A DNA stretch of 64,000 nucleotides, taken from Waltergamsia citrina (taxonomy: Eukaryota; Ascomycota; Sordariomycetes; Hypocreales; Bionectriaceae). Position 1 is the stretch's first letter, and every line of letters starts with the position of its first letter. Both the position numbers and the translations under genes were made by a program. The stretch is taken from contig JAKLNE010000016.1 of the NCBI GenBank assembly GCA_022814615.1, positions 496,001-560,000 on the forward strand. Reading direction: 5' to 3'. Positions 1 through 10,998 of the stretch are shown piece by piece. The notes beneath the pieces were generated by a model. The model ran no database searches. It saw only the letters and a list, made by a program, of their open reading frames with translations, and had not been told where the DNA came from.

Positions 1-1609
1 ATAATTTATAGGATTATTAATTTAAATTTAATCTTAATTATTATTTTTTTTTTAATTTTTTCTATTATTTAATAAATAAGTTTAAAACAATAATTAAATA
101 ATCTAAAATTAATATAAAAATAAAATAATTATAATTAAATAAATAATAAATTATATTTTTAAGAAAAGATTTTTATTTATATTTATTTAATTTTTTTTAT
201 AATTTTTTACAATTAATTTGTTTAAAAACTTAAATAACAAATTTAATTTAAACATTTAATTTAATAAGTTTTGTATTATTTTATATACTTATTAAAAAAA
301 TATAAAGTTAATTAATTAATTTTTAAAATTCTAATTATTTATTAATAATATAATACTTAAGAATTATTTTTTAATATAAGAATTTATTTTAATCTTAATC
401 TTATTAAATAAAATTCATAATATTTATTAAATAAGATTATTTATTTAAATTATAATTTAATAATAGTAATATAAATTTTTTTTTAATTTTTAGAATTATA
501 TTTTTATTAATTAATAAAATATTATTAATATTTTTATTTTTAAATATAATAATAAATATAATTAAATTAATTAAAATTAATATAAGTTTAATAACTTTTT
601 TAATTAAGTTTAAAAAAAAAGATAAGCTTAAATATATTATTAATTATAATCTTAATAATTAATTTAATATAAAAAATATAAATTTTAATAAAAAAATAAA
701 AAAAAGATTATTGAAAAATTTAATAAATTATAAAATTTTAATATAAGAATAATAAATTTTTTATTTTATATTTTTAAAATAATTAAATTTATTAATTATT
801 AAAAAGTTAAATATAAAATAAAATAAGTATAAAAAAAGAAAAATAATAAGTTAAAAATAAGAAGTATTTAAAATTAAGTTTTTATTAAATATTAAAATTT
901 ATATAAAAAAATATATTAAAAAAAAATGAAAAATTATATAATATTTAATTACTAAATTAAAAAAACTTATAAATAAATAAATAATATAATTTTTTATTAT
1001 AAAATTTATAATATTTATATTATATTTTTTTAATTCTTTTTTTATATTTTTTAATTAAGAAATAATTTTTATTTTCTTATTTTATATTATTTAAGTTTTT
1101 ATTATAAATAATCTTTAACTTTAATTAATAAATTATTTTAAAAATATAAACTTTTTTTAAGTTAAAAATAAATATACAAAAATTAATTTTAAAAATAAAA
1201 TTAAAATAAAATAAAAAATCTAATATAATTAAAAGTTTAATTTAATAAATAAAAAAATATAAAAAAAATTAAGAATTATATAATATTAAATTATTATTAT
1301 TAAATTATAAAACTTTATAAATAAATAATTTAATAAATAATATAATTATTTATTATAAACTTTATAATATAATAAAATATAAAATATTAAATATAAATAA
1401 GATTTTTTATTAAAAATATAATTTATTAATAAAATTAATAATATTTTTAAAAATTTCAATAAAAAGTTTAAAAAAATATTTATTAATAAATAATTAATTT
1501 TAATTTATATTTTTTTAAAATATTTTATTATTTATAATTATTAAATTTTTTTTAAAATATTTTATAAATAATATTTTAATTAAATAATATTAAGAAAGAG
1601 AGAGATTAT

Positions 1610-2440
1610 TTATTTAAGCTTTTAAAAGTTCTAAAATATATTATAATAATTATACTTAATAAAAAAGTTAAAATTTAAAAATAAAAGTTTTAATTTATTA
1701 ATATAAAATAAGGTTTATTAAGATTATAAATTAATAATAATAATAATATAATATCTTACTATATTCTTATATTTATATAAAAAATAAATTCTTTTATAAA
1801 TAAATTATTATTAAATCTATATTTTTATTAATTTTATTATAATTATTTATATTTATATTAAATAATTAAGAAGAAAAATAACTTAGTTTAATAATTAAGA
1901 ATATAACTTTGTTAACTTTTATAATTATATTTTTATTAATTAATAAAATCTTATTATTAAAATATATTATAAATAATTTAATTAATAAAATTATTAAGAA
2001 TTTTTTAAGACTTTTAGTATCTTTATTACTTAATATAATAATAAACTTAATTAAATTAATTAAAATTATTATAAGCTTAATAATTTTCTTAATTAAATTT
2101 AAAAAATACAAAATTTTTATTTTAAATATATTATTAACTATAATCTTAATAATTAATTTAATATAAAAAAAAAATATAAATCTTAATATAAAAGTAATAA
2201 GTTTTTTACTTATTAATTTCAATATAATTAAGCTTATTAATTATTAAAAACTTATATAAAAAATAAAATAAATATAAAAAAAGAAAAATAATAAGTAAAA
2301 GAAAGATAAGCTAAAAATTATATAATATTAAGTTATTATTATTAAATTAAAAAACTTTATAAATATATAAATAATATAATTTTTTACTAAAAGATTAAAT
2401 AATATAATAATAATATTTTTAATTATATTATAAAATCTTA
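1610..2440. repeat. Diverged repeat unit copy (modules A, B and C)
   Basis: Within the AT block, 1615-1815 (module A), 1850-2165 (module B) and 2316-2400 (module C) recur elsewhere in the same order. Module A matches 5812-6010, module B matches about 6590-6870 and, partly, 485-670, and module C matches about 937-1010, 1275-1350, 5623-5680 and 7010-7090. The matches survive as shared spacing and shared residual G/C positions over 100-300 nt, which AT-richness alone would not give. Similarity was judged by eye, so boundaries are approximate. Confidence 0.6.
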
Positions 2441-3263
2441 TTAATAAAATTAAGTTTATAATTTATAAAATATTAATTTAAAATAAGTATAAAATTAAGA
2501 TTAAATTAAATAATATTTATAATAAAAAATTTTATTTATATTTAGTCTTTTATATTTTATTTTATTATATAACTTATTTTTTAATTTCTTAATATTTTAT
2601 AATTTTAAAATAAATTAAAATTATATTTTTATATATTTATTTTTAAATTAAAAAAAGTTTATAGTTTTATAATTTATTAATTAAAATTATAAAATTCTTT
2701 AATTAAAACTTAAATAATATAATATTAAAAAATAAAAAATATTTATTAATAAATAATATTATTATTTATTTTATAATATAAAAATTTCTTATTAAAAAGA
2801 ATTATTATTTTAAGCTTTTAAAAAATTTAAAATATATTATAATAATTATATTTAATAATTATAAATATAACTTTTATTTTTTTTATTAATATATTTTTAT
2901 TATTTAATAAAATATTAAAATTAAAATTTATAATTAATAATTAATAATTTAATATATAAAATTATTAAAACTTTTTTTAAATTTTTAATTTTTTTTTTTA
3001 AATATAATAATAAAGATTATTTTTATAAAAATAAAAATATAATTTTAATATAAATAAGTTTATTAATCATTAAAAACTTAAATAAAAATATTATTAATAG
3101 TTTTATAAATATATTTTACATATTATTATAATATTTTTATATTTTAAAGTTAAATAATTAATTTCATAATCTTTATATAAATAATATTAATATAAGTTTA
3201 AGATTCTAAAGAATTCAAAATATAACAGATTTTTTATATAAAAAAATATTTAAAATAATAAAT

Positions 3264-3476
3264 TGTTGCGCTCATCACGCGACACGGCAGACCGGGCGGG
3301 GTCCCGCCCGAGCGGCGAGCCCTAGGATCTGAGCACCCTCTCCTAGGGCCTGGAGTCGATTAGACAAGATAGGATAACGATAGCGGATAGACCTATCTAA
3401 CAGCCAATGCTTTCATCGTCAGTCAGACGAGAATTCATTCACGTTTATCACCAGCTTCACGGATCAGACTGCTATA
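3264..3476. other. GC-normal island with four inverted repeats inside the AT block
   Basis: A sharp switch from about 95% A+T to ordinary composition lasts 213 bp and reverts just as sharply. It holds four perfect inverted repeats in a row: 3293-3300/3303-3310 (8-bp arms, 2-nt loop, GC only), 3320-3327/3341-3348 (8-bp arms around CCTAGG, 13-nt loop), 3367-3373/3392-3398 (7-bp arms, 18-nt loop) and 3416-3420/3426-3430 (5-bp arms, 5-nt loop). No open frame of note, no tRNA T-arm consensus and no 5S rRNA match from memory. It may be a late insertion that escaped RIP, single-copy DNA between RIPed repeats, or a structured element. Function unknown. Confidence 0.8.
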
Positions 3477-5807
3477 TTAATTAAAAAGATTTAACATTTA
3501 TTAAAATTTAAATTATTTATTATAAATTTTTTTAAAATTATAAGTATTTATAAAATATTAATTAAAATTTTTATTATATTTAATTTTTAAAAATAATAGT
3601 AATTTTATTTAATTATAATAAATAAAAAAATAAAATAAATATTTATAATAAGATATTTTTTATAAAGAATTTATTAATAATATATTATTATATTTTAATA
3701 AATAATATAATTATAAAGTTAAAAAACTAAGTTAAAAATAAATAATATTATAATATAAATAAATAATAAAAATTTTAAAAAAAGAATAATAAAATATTAT
3801 TATTTTATTAAATTAAGTTATTATTAAGTATATAAAAATTATTAAAAAAATATTTATATAATTCATAGTTTAATTAATGAATTTAAATAATAATAAAAAA
3901 ATTTTGAATTAATTATAAATATAATTTAATTTATAAAAATTATTATAAAATTGATAAATTTTTTTATTAAAAATAAATAATATTAAATATATATTTTATT
4001 AAAATTTTTAATAATTAATTTAATTAAAAAATATAAATATAAAAAATAATAATTTTTAATATATAAATAATAAAATATTTTTTTTATATTATTAATATAA
4101 TTAAGTTTATTAATTATTATAAACTTATATTAAAAGATAATTAAAAAAAAGATTTAATATTATATAATATTAAGTTTTAATTAATAAATTAAAATTAAAA
4201 AAATTAATATAAATTAATTTAATAAATATAATAAGAAAAATTTAAAATAAAATAACTTTTAATTTATTCTTTTTTATTTATATATAAAAATTTAAGAAAT
4301 TAAGAAGAATAAATATTTTTTATTTATAATTTAAAAATATTATAAAAATATATAAATAATATTATAAAAATTATATTACTTTTTTATTTATAAAGTTTTT
4401 TAATTTAATATTAATAACTTTATATAATATAATTTTTAAGTTATTTTTTATTTATATATTATTTTTTAATTTTATTAAATTATTAATAATATTTTTTTAT
4501 TTAAGTTTTTAATAATTAATAAGTTTAATTTTATTAAAATTAATAAAAAAAAAAGCTATTACCTTTATATATAAATTTTATTTTTTATTAAATTTTTGAA
4601 TAATTTAAAAAAAATAAGTTATATTTATTATTATATTAAAAAAAAAAGTTTCAAAAAATTTTATTTATTAAATTATTAATTATAAATTTTAACTTTAATA
4701 TTTTATTAATTAATAAAAATATATTATTAAAAAATAATTTTTTTTTTAATTACTTAATATAAATATAAAAGTATAATTTTAATAAATTTTATTTTATATT
4801 AATAAATTAAAAGTTATTATTAAATTTGAGTTTTTTTATTAAATATAATTATTATAATATATTTTAAAAATTTTAAAAACTTAAAAAATAATTTTTTTTA
4901 ATAATCTTAATTTTATTTTTTATTAATTATTTTTATATTTTATTTAATAAAAATTAAGTATTTAAATTTTTTTTAATTTAAATATTAAGTTATGATATTT
5001 TAATTTTAAATAAAAAGATAAAAAATAAATAAATATTTATTAATAAAATTTAAAATTAATTAAATTTTATTTTTTAATTTCTTTTATTTTATTAAATTAT
5101 ATTTATTTATATTATGTATTTTATATTTTCTTTAATTTTATTTTTAAATTATAAAAGAAATAATAATAATAATCTTTTTTTTTTATTTTAATATTAAATA
5201 ATAAAAAATATAATTATTATTATTATTATTTATTAATATATTTTTAATAATTAAGAAAATATTATGATTTAAATTTATAATTAATAAGTTAATTAATATA
5301 ATTATTTAAAAACTTTTAATAAAAAATTATATTATTTATTTATATATAAAAATATTATAATTTAATAATAATAATTTTATATTATATAATTTTTAATTTA
5401 TTTTTTCTTTATATTTATTTTATTTTAAATATAAATTTTTAATTATTAATAAAATTAATAAATAAAAAAAAATATTATTTTTATATTAAAATAATATAAC
5501 TAAAATAACATAATTAATAATTTAATTAATAAAATAATTAAAAGTTTATAAAAATTTATAACATTTTTTTTAAATAATAATAAATATAATTTAATTTAAT
5601 TTATAAAAAAAATATTATAAATATTATATAATATTAAATTATTATTATTAAATTAAATTTTTTTATAAATAAATAAATAATTATAATAATAAGTTTTTTT
5701 TAATAAAAACTAATTTTTTATATTATATTAAATAATTAATAATATTATTTTAATTTATTAAAAAAAAATTATTTATATATATTTTATAAAAATTATTAAA
5801 AAAAATT

Positions 5808-7110
5808 ATTTATTTAAGTTTTTAAAAGTTTTTAAAATATATTATAATAATTATATTTTATAAAAAATTTATTAATTTAAATTTTAACTTATTAATATAA
5901 GATAAAATTTATTAAGATTATAATTGAATAATAATAATAATATAAAATTTTATTATATATATATATATTTATATAAAAAATGAATTTTTTTATAAATAAA
6001 TTATTATTAAATTTATATTTATTAATAAATTATTTTATTCTTTTATTTTATATTATTTAAGTTTTAATTATAAGAAACTTTATAACTTTAATTAATAAAT
6101 TATTTTAAAAATATAAAACTTTTTTAACTTAAAAATAAATATATAAAAATTTAATTTAATAAATAAAATATTATAAAAAACTTTAATAAATAAAAGTTTT
6201 CTTAATTTTGCTTTATTTTTGCTTTATTTTTAGTTTATAAAATATTAAAAATAATTAAAAAATGAGCTATATAATATAAATAAAAGATAAAAAATTAAAT
6301 AAATATAAATAAAATCTTTTATCATAAATATAATTTATTATTATAATTTATTATTTATTTTAATCTTAATTTTATTTTATTTTTATATTAATTTTAAATT
6401 TTATAATTATTATTTTATATTTATTTATTTATTTAATAATATAAAAAGTTAAAAAAATTCATAATTAAAAATAAATTTAAATTATTAATTTTATAGATTT
6501 AAAATTTAATTTTATTAATAAAATTTAATAAGATTTTTAAAAATATAATTATTATATTATTTAATTAAAATTTATATTTATATTATTTACACTTATATTA
6601 AATAATTAAAAATATAATTTTTTTTAATTTTTATAACTATATTTTTATTAATTATTAAAATATTATAATTAAAATATATTATTATTAATAGTTTAATAAA
6701 TAAAATTACTAAAACTTTTTTAAATTCTTAATACTTTTATTTTTTAATATAATAATAAATATAATTTAATTTATTAAAATTATTATAAGTTTAATAAATT
6801 ATTTTATTAATCTTAAAAAATAAATAAATTTAATTATATTATTCAATATAACATTAAAGATTATTAATATAACAAAATTATAAATTTTAATATAATTAAG
6901 TTTATTAATTATTAATAACTTATATAAAAAATAAAATAAGTATAAAAAAAATAATAAATAAATATTAAAACTTATATAAAAGAATATATTTAAATAAAAA
7001 AATAAATTAAAAATTATATAATATTAAATTATTATTATTAAATTAAAAAATTTTATTAATAAATAAATAAATAATATAAATTTTTATTATAAATTATAAA
7101 AATTATATAT
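5808..7110. repeat. Second, interrupted copy of the AT-block repeat unit
   Basis: Carries module A (5812-6010), then a segment at about 6030-6140 that resembles 1073-1180, then module B (about 6590-6870) and module C (7010-7090). Compared with the copy at 1610-2440, about 550 nt lie between modules A and B, so one copy has an insertion or the other a deletion. The start of module A also appears reverse-complemented at about 4840-4890 and 7160-7220, so copies exist in both orientations. Confidence 0.55.
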
Positions 7111-7605
7111 TTTATATTAAAAAATTAAAAATTTAAATTTTTAAATTTTTTATTATTAAATTTTAAGTTTTTTATTAAATATAATTATTATAATATATTT
7201 TAAATTTTTAAAACTTTTTAATTTAATTAAAATTTAAAATATTTAAAAAAAATTTATTAATAAATTAATATTAATTTTATTTTATTTTTTTATTTAATTT
7301 AATTATTTAATTTATTTTTATTTAAAAATATATTTAATAAATTAATTAAATTTAAAAAATAAATTCTTAAATAAAATAATTTTTAAATAGAATTTATTTA
7401 ATTTAATTTAAAATAAATAATAATAATATTTAATATTAATTTATATATAAGTATACTTATATTTATTATTATAAAATACTTTTTTTTTACTAAGATTTAA
7501 TAATTAATTTATATTTTATATAAATATAATAAAATTCTATAAATATAATAATTTTAATTTTTTTAATAATTATTATTATAAATAAATAAGTACTTTTTAT
7601 CTTAT

Positions 7606-8456
7606 ATATCAGGATGTACTAGTATTAAATACTATTATCATCATTATCATCATTATCATCATCATACAATTCACTCCTCATCCTCCCCAGCTTCGGTTAA
7701 TTCCGTACAGATGGACTCTGCATGCAACCAATTTGAATCGATGATAAGCCCAATAGACGCTAGGCAACACTGTCCGCAATACTTGCCTTAATTTTGTTGC
7801 TCAACAGCCTAGGGTTGGGCTGCGATCTGCCTGATCTGCGGTCAGACTACCGGGAAAAGATGACCTCCTGCTTCGACAAATATGGACCTGAGTGACCAAC
7901 ATAGACGGCCATTCTGTATGAATACGTACTAGCATTGAGCGACGCAATCATACCCAGAGCGGGTTGTTCTAATGTGAGAAGAAGGCCCAGTTTCCAGCAG
8001 AAGGTATTTCATGTTCATTCTCTTGCTAGGCCATTCTTATGATCCTGGCAGCCATGTGCCTGGAAAAAATGCTGGGGAGCATCACCAACACGCCAAGTGG
8101 TTGGGACCAGGATGCCCGCCCGCGACCAACCGGGTGCTCCGCAAAGACTCCCACCGTCTCGCAGGGAACCATACGATTTCCCATCCTCTTTACCGGCACA
8201 ATATGTGCATTGCCCCCTGCTGATCTGAGATGAGTGACGTTAGTTTGCTTAAGACCGATGTGACACCACGGCACTTCAGTCTTGTTTAAAAGCCGGCGCA
8301 TAACTAATGATGTCCTTCCCCGGATCGTTTTCACCCTCTGTTGCTCTAGCTAGCATTATTCAGATCTACAAGTATTAATAAAGAGTCCCTTGTTCCTGAC
8401 CTAGTTCTATCTATCTTCTCTTGTTCTGTCCATACCCCCTTATATAAGTTACAGCA
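7606..8456. other. Intergenic, upstream of the O-methyltransferase
   Basis: Normal composition after the AT block. Short open frames at 8011-8334 overlap on both strands and have no recognisable content. TATATAAG at 8441-8448 lies only 8 nt before the ATG at 8457 and is too close to act as its TATA box unless the true start is elsewhere. Nothing else recognised. Confidence 0.6.
7634..7665. repeat. TTATCATCA microsatellite
   Basis: Three and a half imperfect units of ATTATCATC/TCATCAT lie about 30 bp inside normal-composition DNA, just right of the AT block boundary. Confidence 0.85.
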
Positions 8457-9694
8457 ATGACATCAGTAGACCAGATAATCTCGCACCTTGACGGCATCGA
8501 TGCCAGCTCTTTCACCTCCGAAGCTGACCGTCTTCGTCTTGCCGATGCTTTACTCGGAAAGCTGCGCCAAGTTCAATCTCCATGGGATCTAGCATGGGAC
8601 CATAACTGGGTCAGCCAGGCAACAAATGCGGCCATCAAGATTCTGATTGATGCGGGAGTGTTTACGAAATGGATGGAGCAAGAATGGAAGCCTCTCACGG
8701 TTCAAGACTTTGCAACACTCACGGGCGCTGAGGATGTGTTTCTCCGTAAGTTGACACACGGACTTTACAATGTTCAAGTTGAAATTCTGACGCCTGCAAA
8801 GGACGCATCCTCAGACACGTCGCCGCACAGCATCTCATCAATGAGATTGACGAGGACACGTACTTACCAACAACTTGGGCCAAACGCCTGGCTACAGATC
8901 CGGCATTCCCGTCTATTTACTCGTCCTTCTATCACGAGATTGTGGTGCCGCTGTTTCAGACGCTTCCCACCTTCTCCAAGGAGACCGGCTTCAAGAATCC
9001 TACAACCCTCGAAGCAAGCAACTTCCAGCGCTGCCATGGCGAAGGCTCGACCTTTTTCGGCTATATCTCCTCAATGCCACACCGCCAGCGGGATTTCTCC
9101 GATGCCATGGATTGCCACTCGCGTGGCAACCTGACGTCGTGGCCCGAAGTCTACGACACGAACCAAATCGTCGCGGGCGCCAAGCACGATCGCCCGCTCG
9201 TTGTCGACGTCGGTGGTAGCAAGGGTTACGACCTCCTCAAGTTCCTCAAGAAGCACCCGGAGACGCCTGAGGGCAGTCTCATCTTGGAAGACCTGCCTGA
9301 GGTCTTGAGCTCCCTTACCATCGACCCGGCTGTAACACCTAAGCCCTACGATTTCTTCACGCCCCAGCCCGTTAAAGGAGCCAAAGCCTACTACTTGCAC
9401 ATCATTCTGCACGACTGGCCGGATGATAAGGCCAAGAAAATCCTTGAAAATGTGGCCGAAGCCATGGAGCCAGGATACTCAAGACTTCTGCTGCACGAGG
9501 CCATGGTAAGCACGCGTGAGCCGTCGCTGCAGGTGACCACTTTAGACCTGACCATGATGGCGTGCTTTTCAACTTCAGAGAGGAGCGAGAGTGAATGGCG
9601 GAGCCTCGTTGATGGTGTTGATGGCCTACAAATTGTCAAAATTTGGAAGGCGAGGGATACAATCGAGAGCATCATAGAAATTGAAAAGGTTTAG
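8457..9694 (+). CDS. SAM-dependent O-methyltransferase (fungal secondary-metabolism type)
   Basis: Predicted to transfer a methyl group from S-adenosylmethionine to a hydroxyl of a small molecule; substrate unknown. Two exons, 8457-8745 and 8802-9694, give 393 aa. The intron 8746-8801 has donor GTAAGT and branch CTGAC at 8787-8791. The N-terminal half is a winged-helix-like dimerisation region typical of plant/fungal O-methyltransferases. The SAM motif VVDVGGSKG is near residue 230, the catalytic HDWPDD near residue 299, then LLLHEAMV and DLTMMACFSTSERSESEW, all in the family order. Length fits the family (about 380-430 aa). It is the first gene beside the AT block and about 1.3 kb from a Pth11-like gene; no polyketide or peptide synthase is visible, so a cluster role is only possible. 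Confidence 0.9.
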
Positions 9695-10998
9695 ACAAGA
9701 TTCTAAGGTGGGGAATCATGGATATAGATCGATTGTTTGAGCAAAGGGAACTGTGCATCTACAAAACCATCTCGCGATGCAATCCGTTGGGCTCCCTCCG
9801 GACAGGCGAGGGTACATACAAGAGTTCCATAATCGCTAGCTTCGGTCTATGCTCCGAAAACCAGACTACAAAAAGCTCTATTCGTTTCCTTGTTCATTCC
9901 GCTGGAAGCCAGATAACATTCAAACAAAATGAAGCACTCGCCGTCAGCGACATCAAGGGAAGAGTCGCGAGTTGCTTCGTTGGTCAACACCCACAGCACC
10001 GCTTTCCTACGGCCGCCGCATTATGATACGATAGATCAGGCGCGACTCTAATTCAGAATCTGCCGATGAATACTACAGGTCGAGGGCGTTTTCCGTCGAA
10101 CGATCACGACATTGGCTATTAAATGCAGTAACGGAGAAGGCCGGGGGGGGGGGCGTTGTACCCCTGTACGACGGAAGCAGGGGGGCGGCACATATGATGC
10201 ACGGAGTTGAAGTTGATCGAACCGACCTATCAAATTTCTCAGCATAGCAAAGCCCAAATCAGAACGTGTCGTCACCTGTAGCTTAATGTAACTCCCTGCC
10301 ACAAAAGGGGAGAAGCCGCGAGCTGTGCCCCAGGCAGATGCAACCTATCACCACTTTTCCCCTCCGGCAAGCACGATTTGCCGCTGATCCCGTAATGCAG
10401 CTAAGGATGGACCATGACAACCAAGGTATTCTTTTCATACATATCATGCCCCCCCGGTTGTTCAAGCCGGTCATTGCCCCTTGAGGGCGGCAGATAGTGC
10501 TTGGAGTACCTGTAGTGGTGATGTGCGGTCGAAAACTAGCGCTCATGGAGTAAGTATGTGCAGGCTTTTGCGTCAACGTCGAAATGAGCCTTTAGCGATT
10601 CCGATCCTACGATGCGGTAGGTACAGTTGACGGGCTACTGGTTATGCGATCGGTGGCGTATGTGGTAGGGGTAGGAAAATAGTCTGATTGATCTAGCATA
10701 TTCAATGACTGATACGCTTTCACCAGCACGTGTCGCAACTTCATCCTCTATAGCTCTTTCTCTTTCTTTGTGTTGGTGTCTGTTTTTTTCTTTTTTTCTC
10801 TTTTTGGTCTACATTAGACAGAGAGGCTGGGAATTCGACCCAAGAACATCAACTTAGCCCCAGTGCCTAAAAGGACACGCCCATGTCTGGTACGCCTAAA
10901 GACAACGAATTCCAACCTCATAAGCTGTCCGCTTCTTTCCACGAAATCCAGGTCATTGCATGGCTCGGAGAATAGAGTAACCAGGACGGACCTTTGCC
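9695..10998. other. Intergenic, O-methyltransferase to Pth11-like gene
   Basis: No coding signal recognised on either strand. It contains an 11-G homopolymer at 10143-10153 and a T/C-rich run at about 10750-10805. Short open frames at 9718-10026 and 10048-10576 look random. Confidence 0.55.

Larger units (their letters stand above)
1..7605. repeat. Extreme AT-rich block, probably saturated RIP
   Basis: Apart from the island at 3264-3476, nearly every base is A or T; by eye G+C is only around 5%. The few remaining G:C pairs sit mostly in ApG/CpT steps (aag, ctt, agctt), while CpA, CpG and CpC are rare. This is what is left when C-to-T mutation has run on both strands in every context except the least preferred one, as in heavily RIPed repeats of Pezizomycotina. 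The open frames here (for example 1866-2222 minus) code only for I/L/N/K/F runs and I do not take them as genes. The block runs off the left edge; its right edge is sharp, near 7605. It could be a RIPed transposon nest, subtelomere or pericentromere; nothing here separates these. Confidence 0.85.

Noticed and set aside
1866..2222. 118-codon frame in the AT block
   Set aside because: Only I/L/N/K/F residues, with an equally open frame on the other strand; expected from near-pure A+T.
3264..3476. GC island as tRNA or 5S rRNA gene
   Set aside because: No T-arm GTTCRANNC, no cloverleaf spacing and no 5S internal control region seen.
1..7605. AT block as mitochondrial DNA
   Set aside because: No mitochondrial gene, tRNA or intron core seen; internal repeats with a context-biased G:C residue pattern fit RIP better. 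A misassembly cannot be excluded.
8441..8448. TATATAAG as TATA box of the O-methyltransferase
   Set aside because: Ends 8 nt before the chosen ATG, so transcription would begin inside the coding region.
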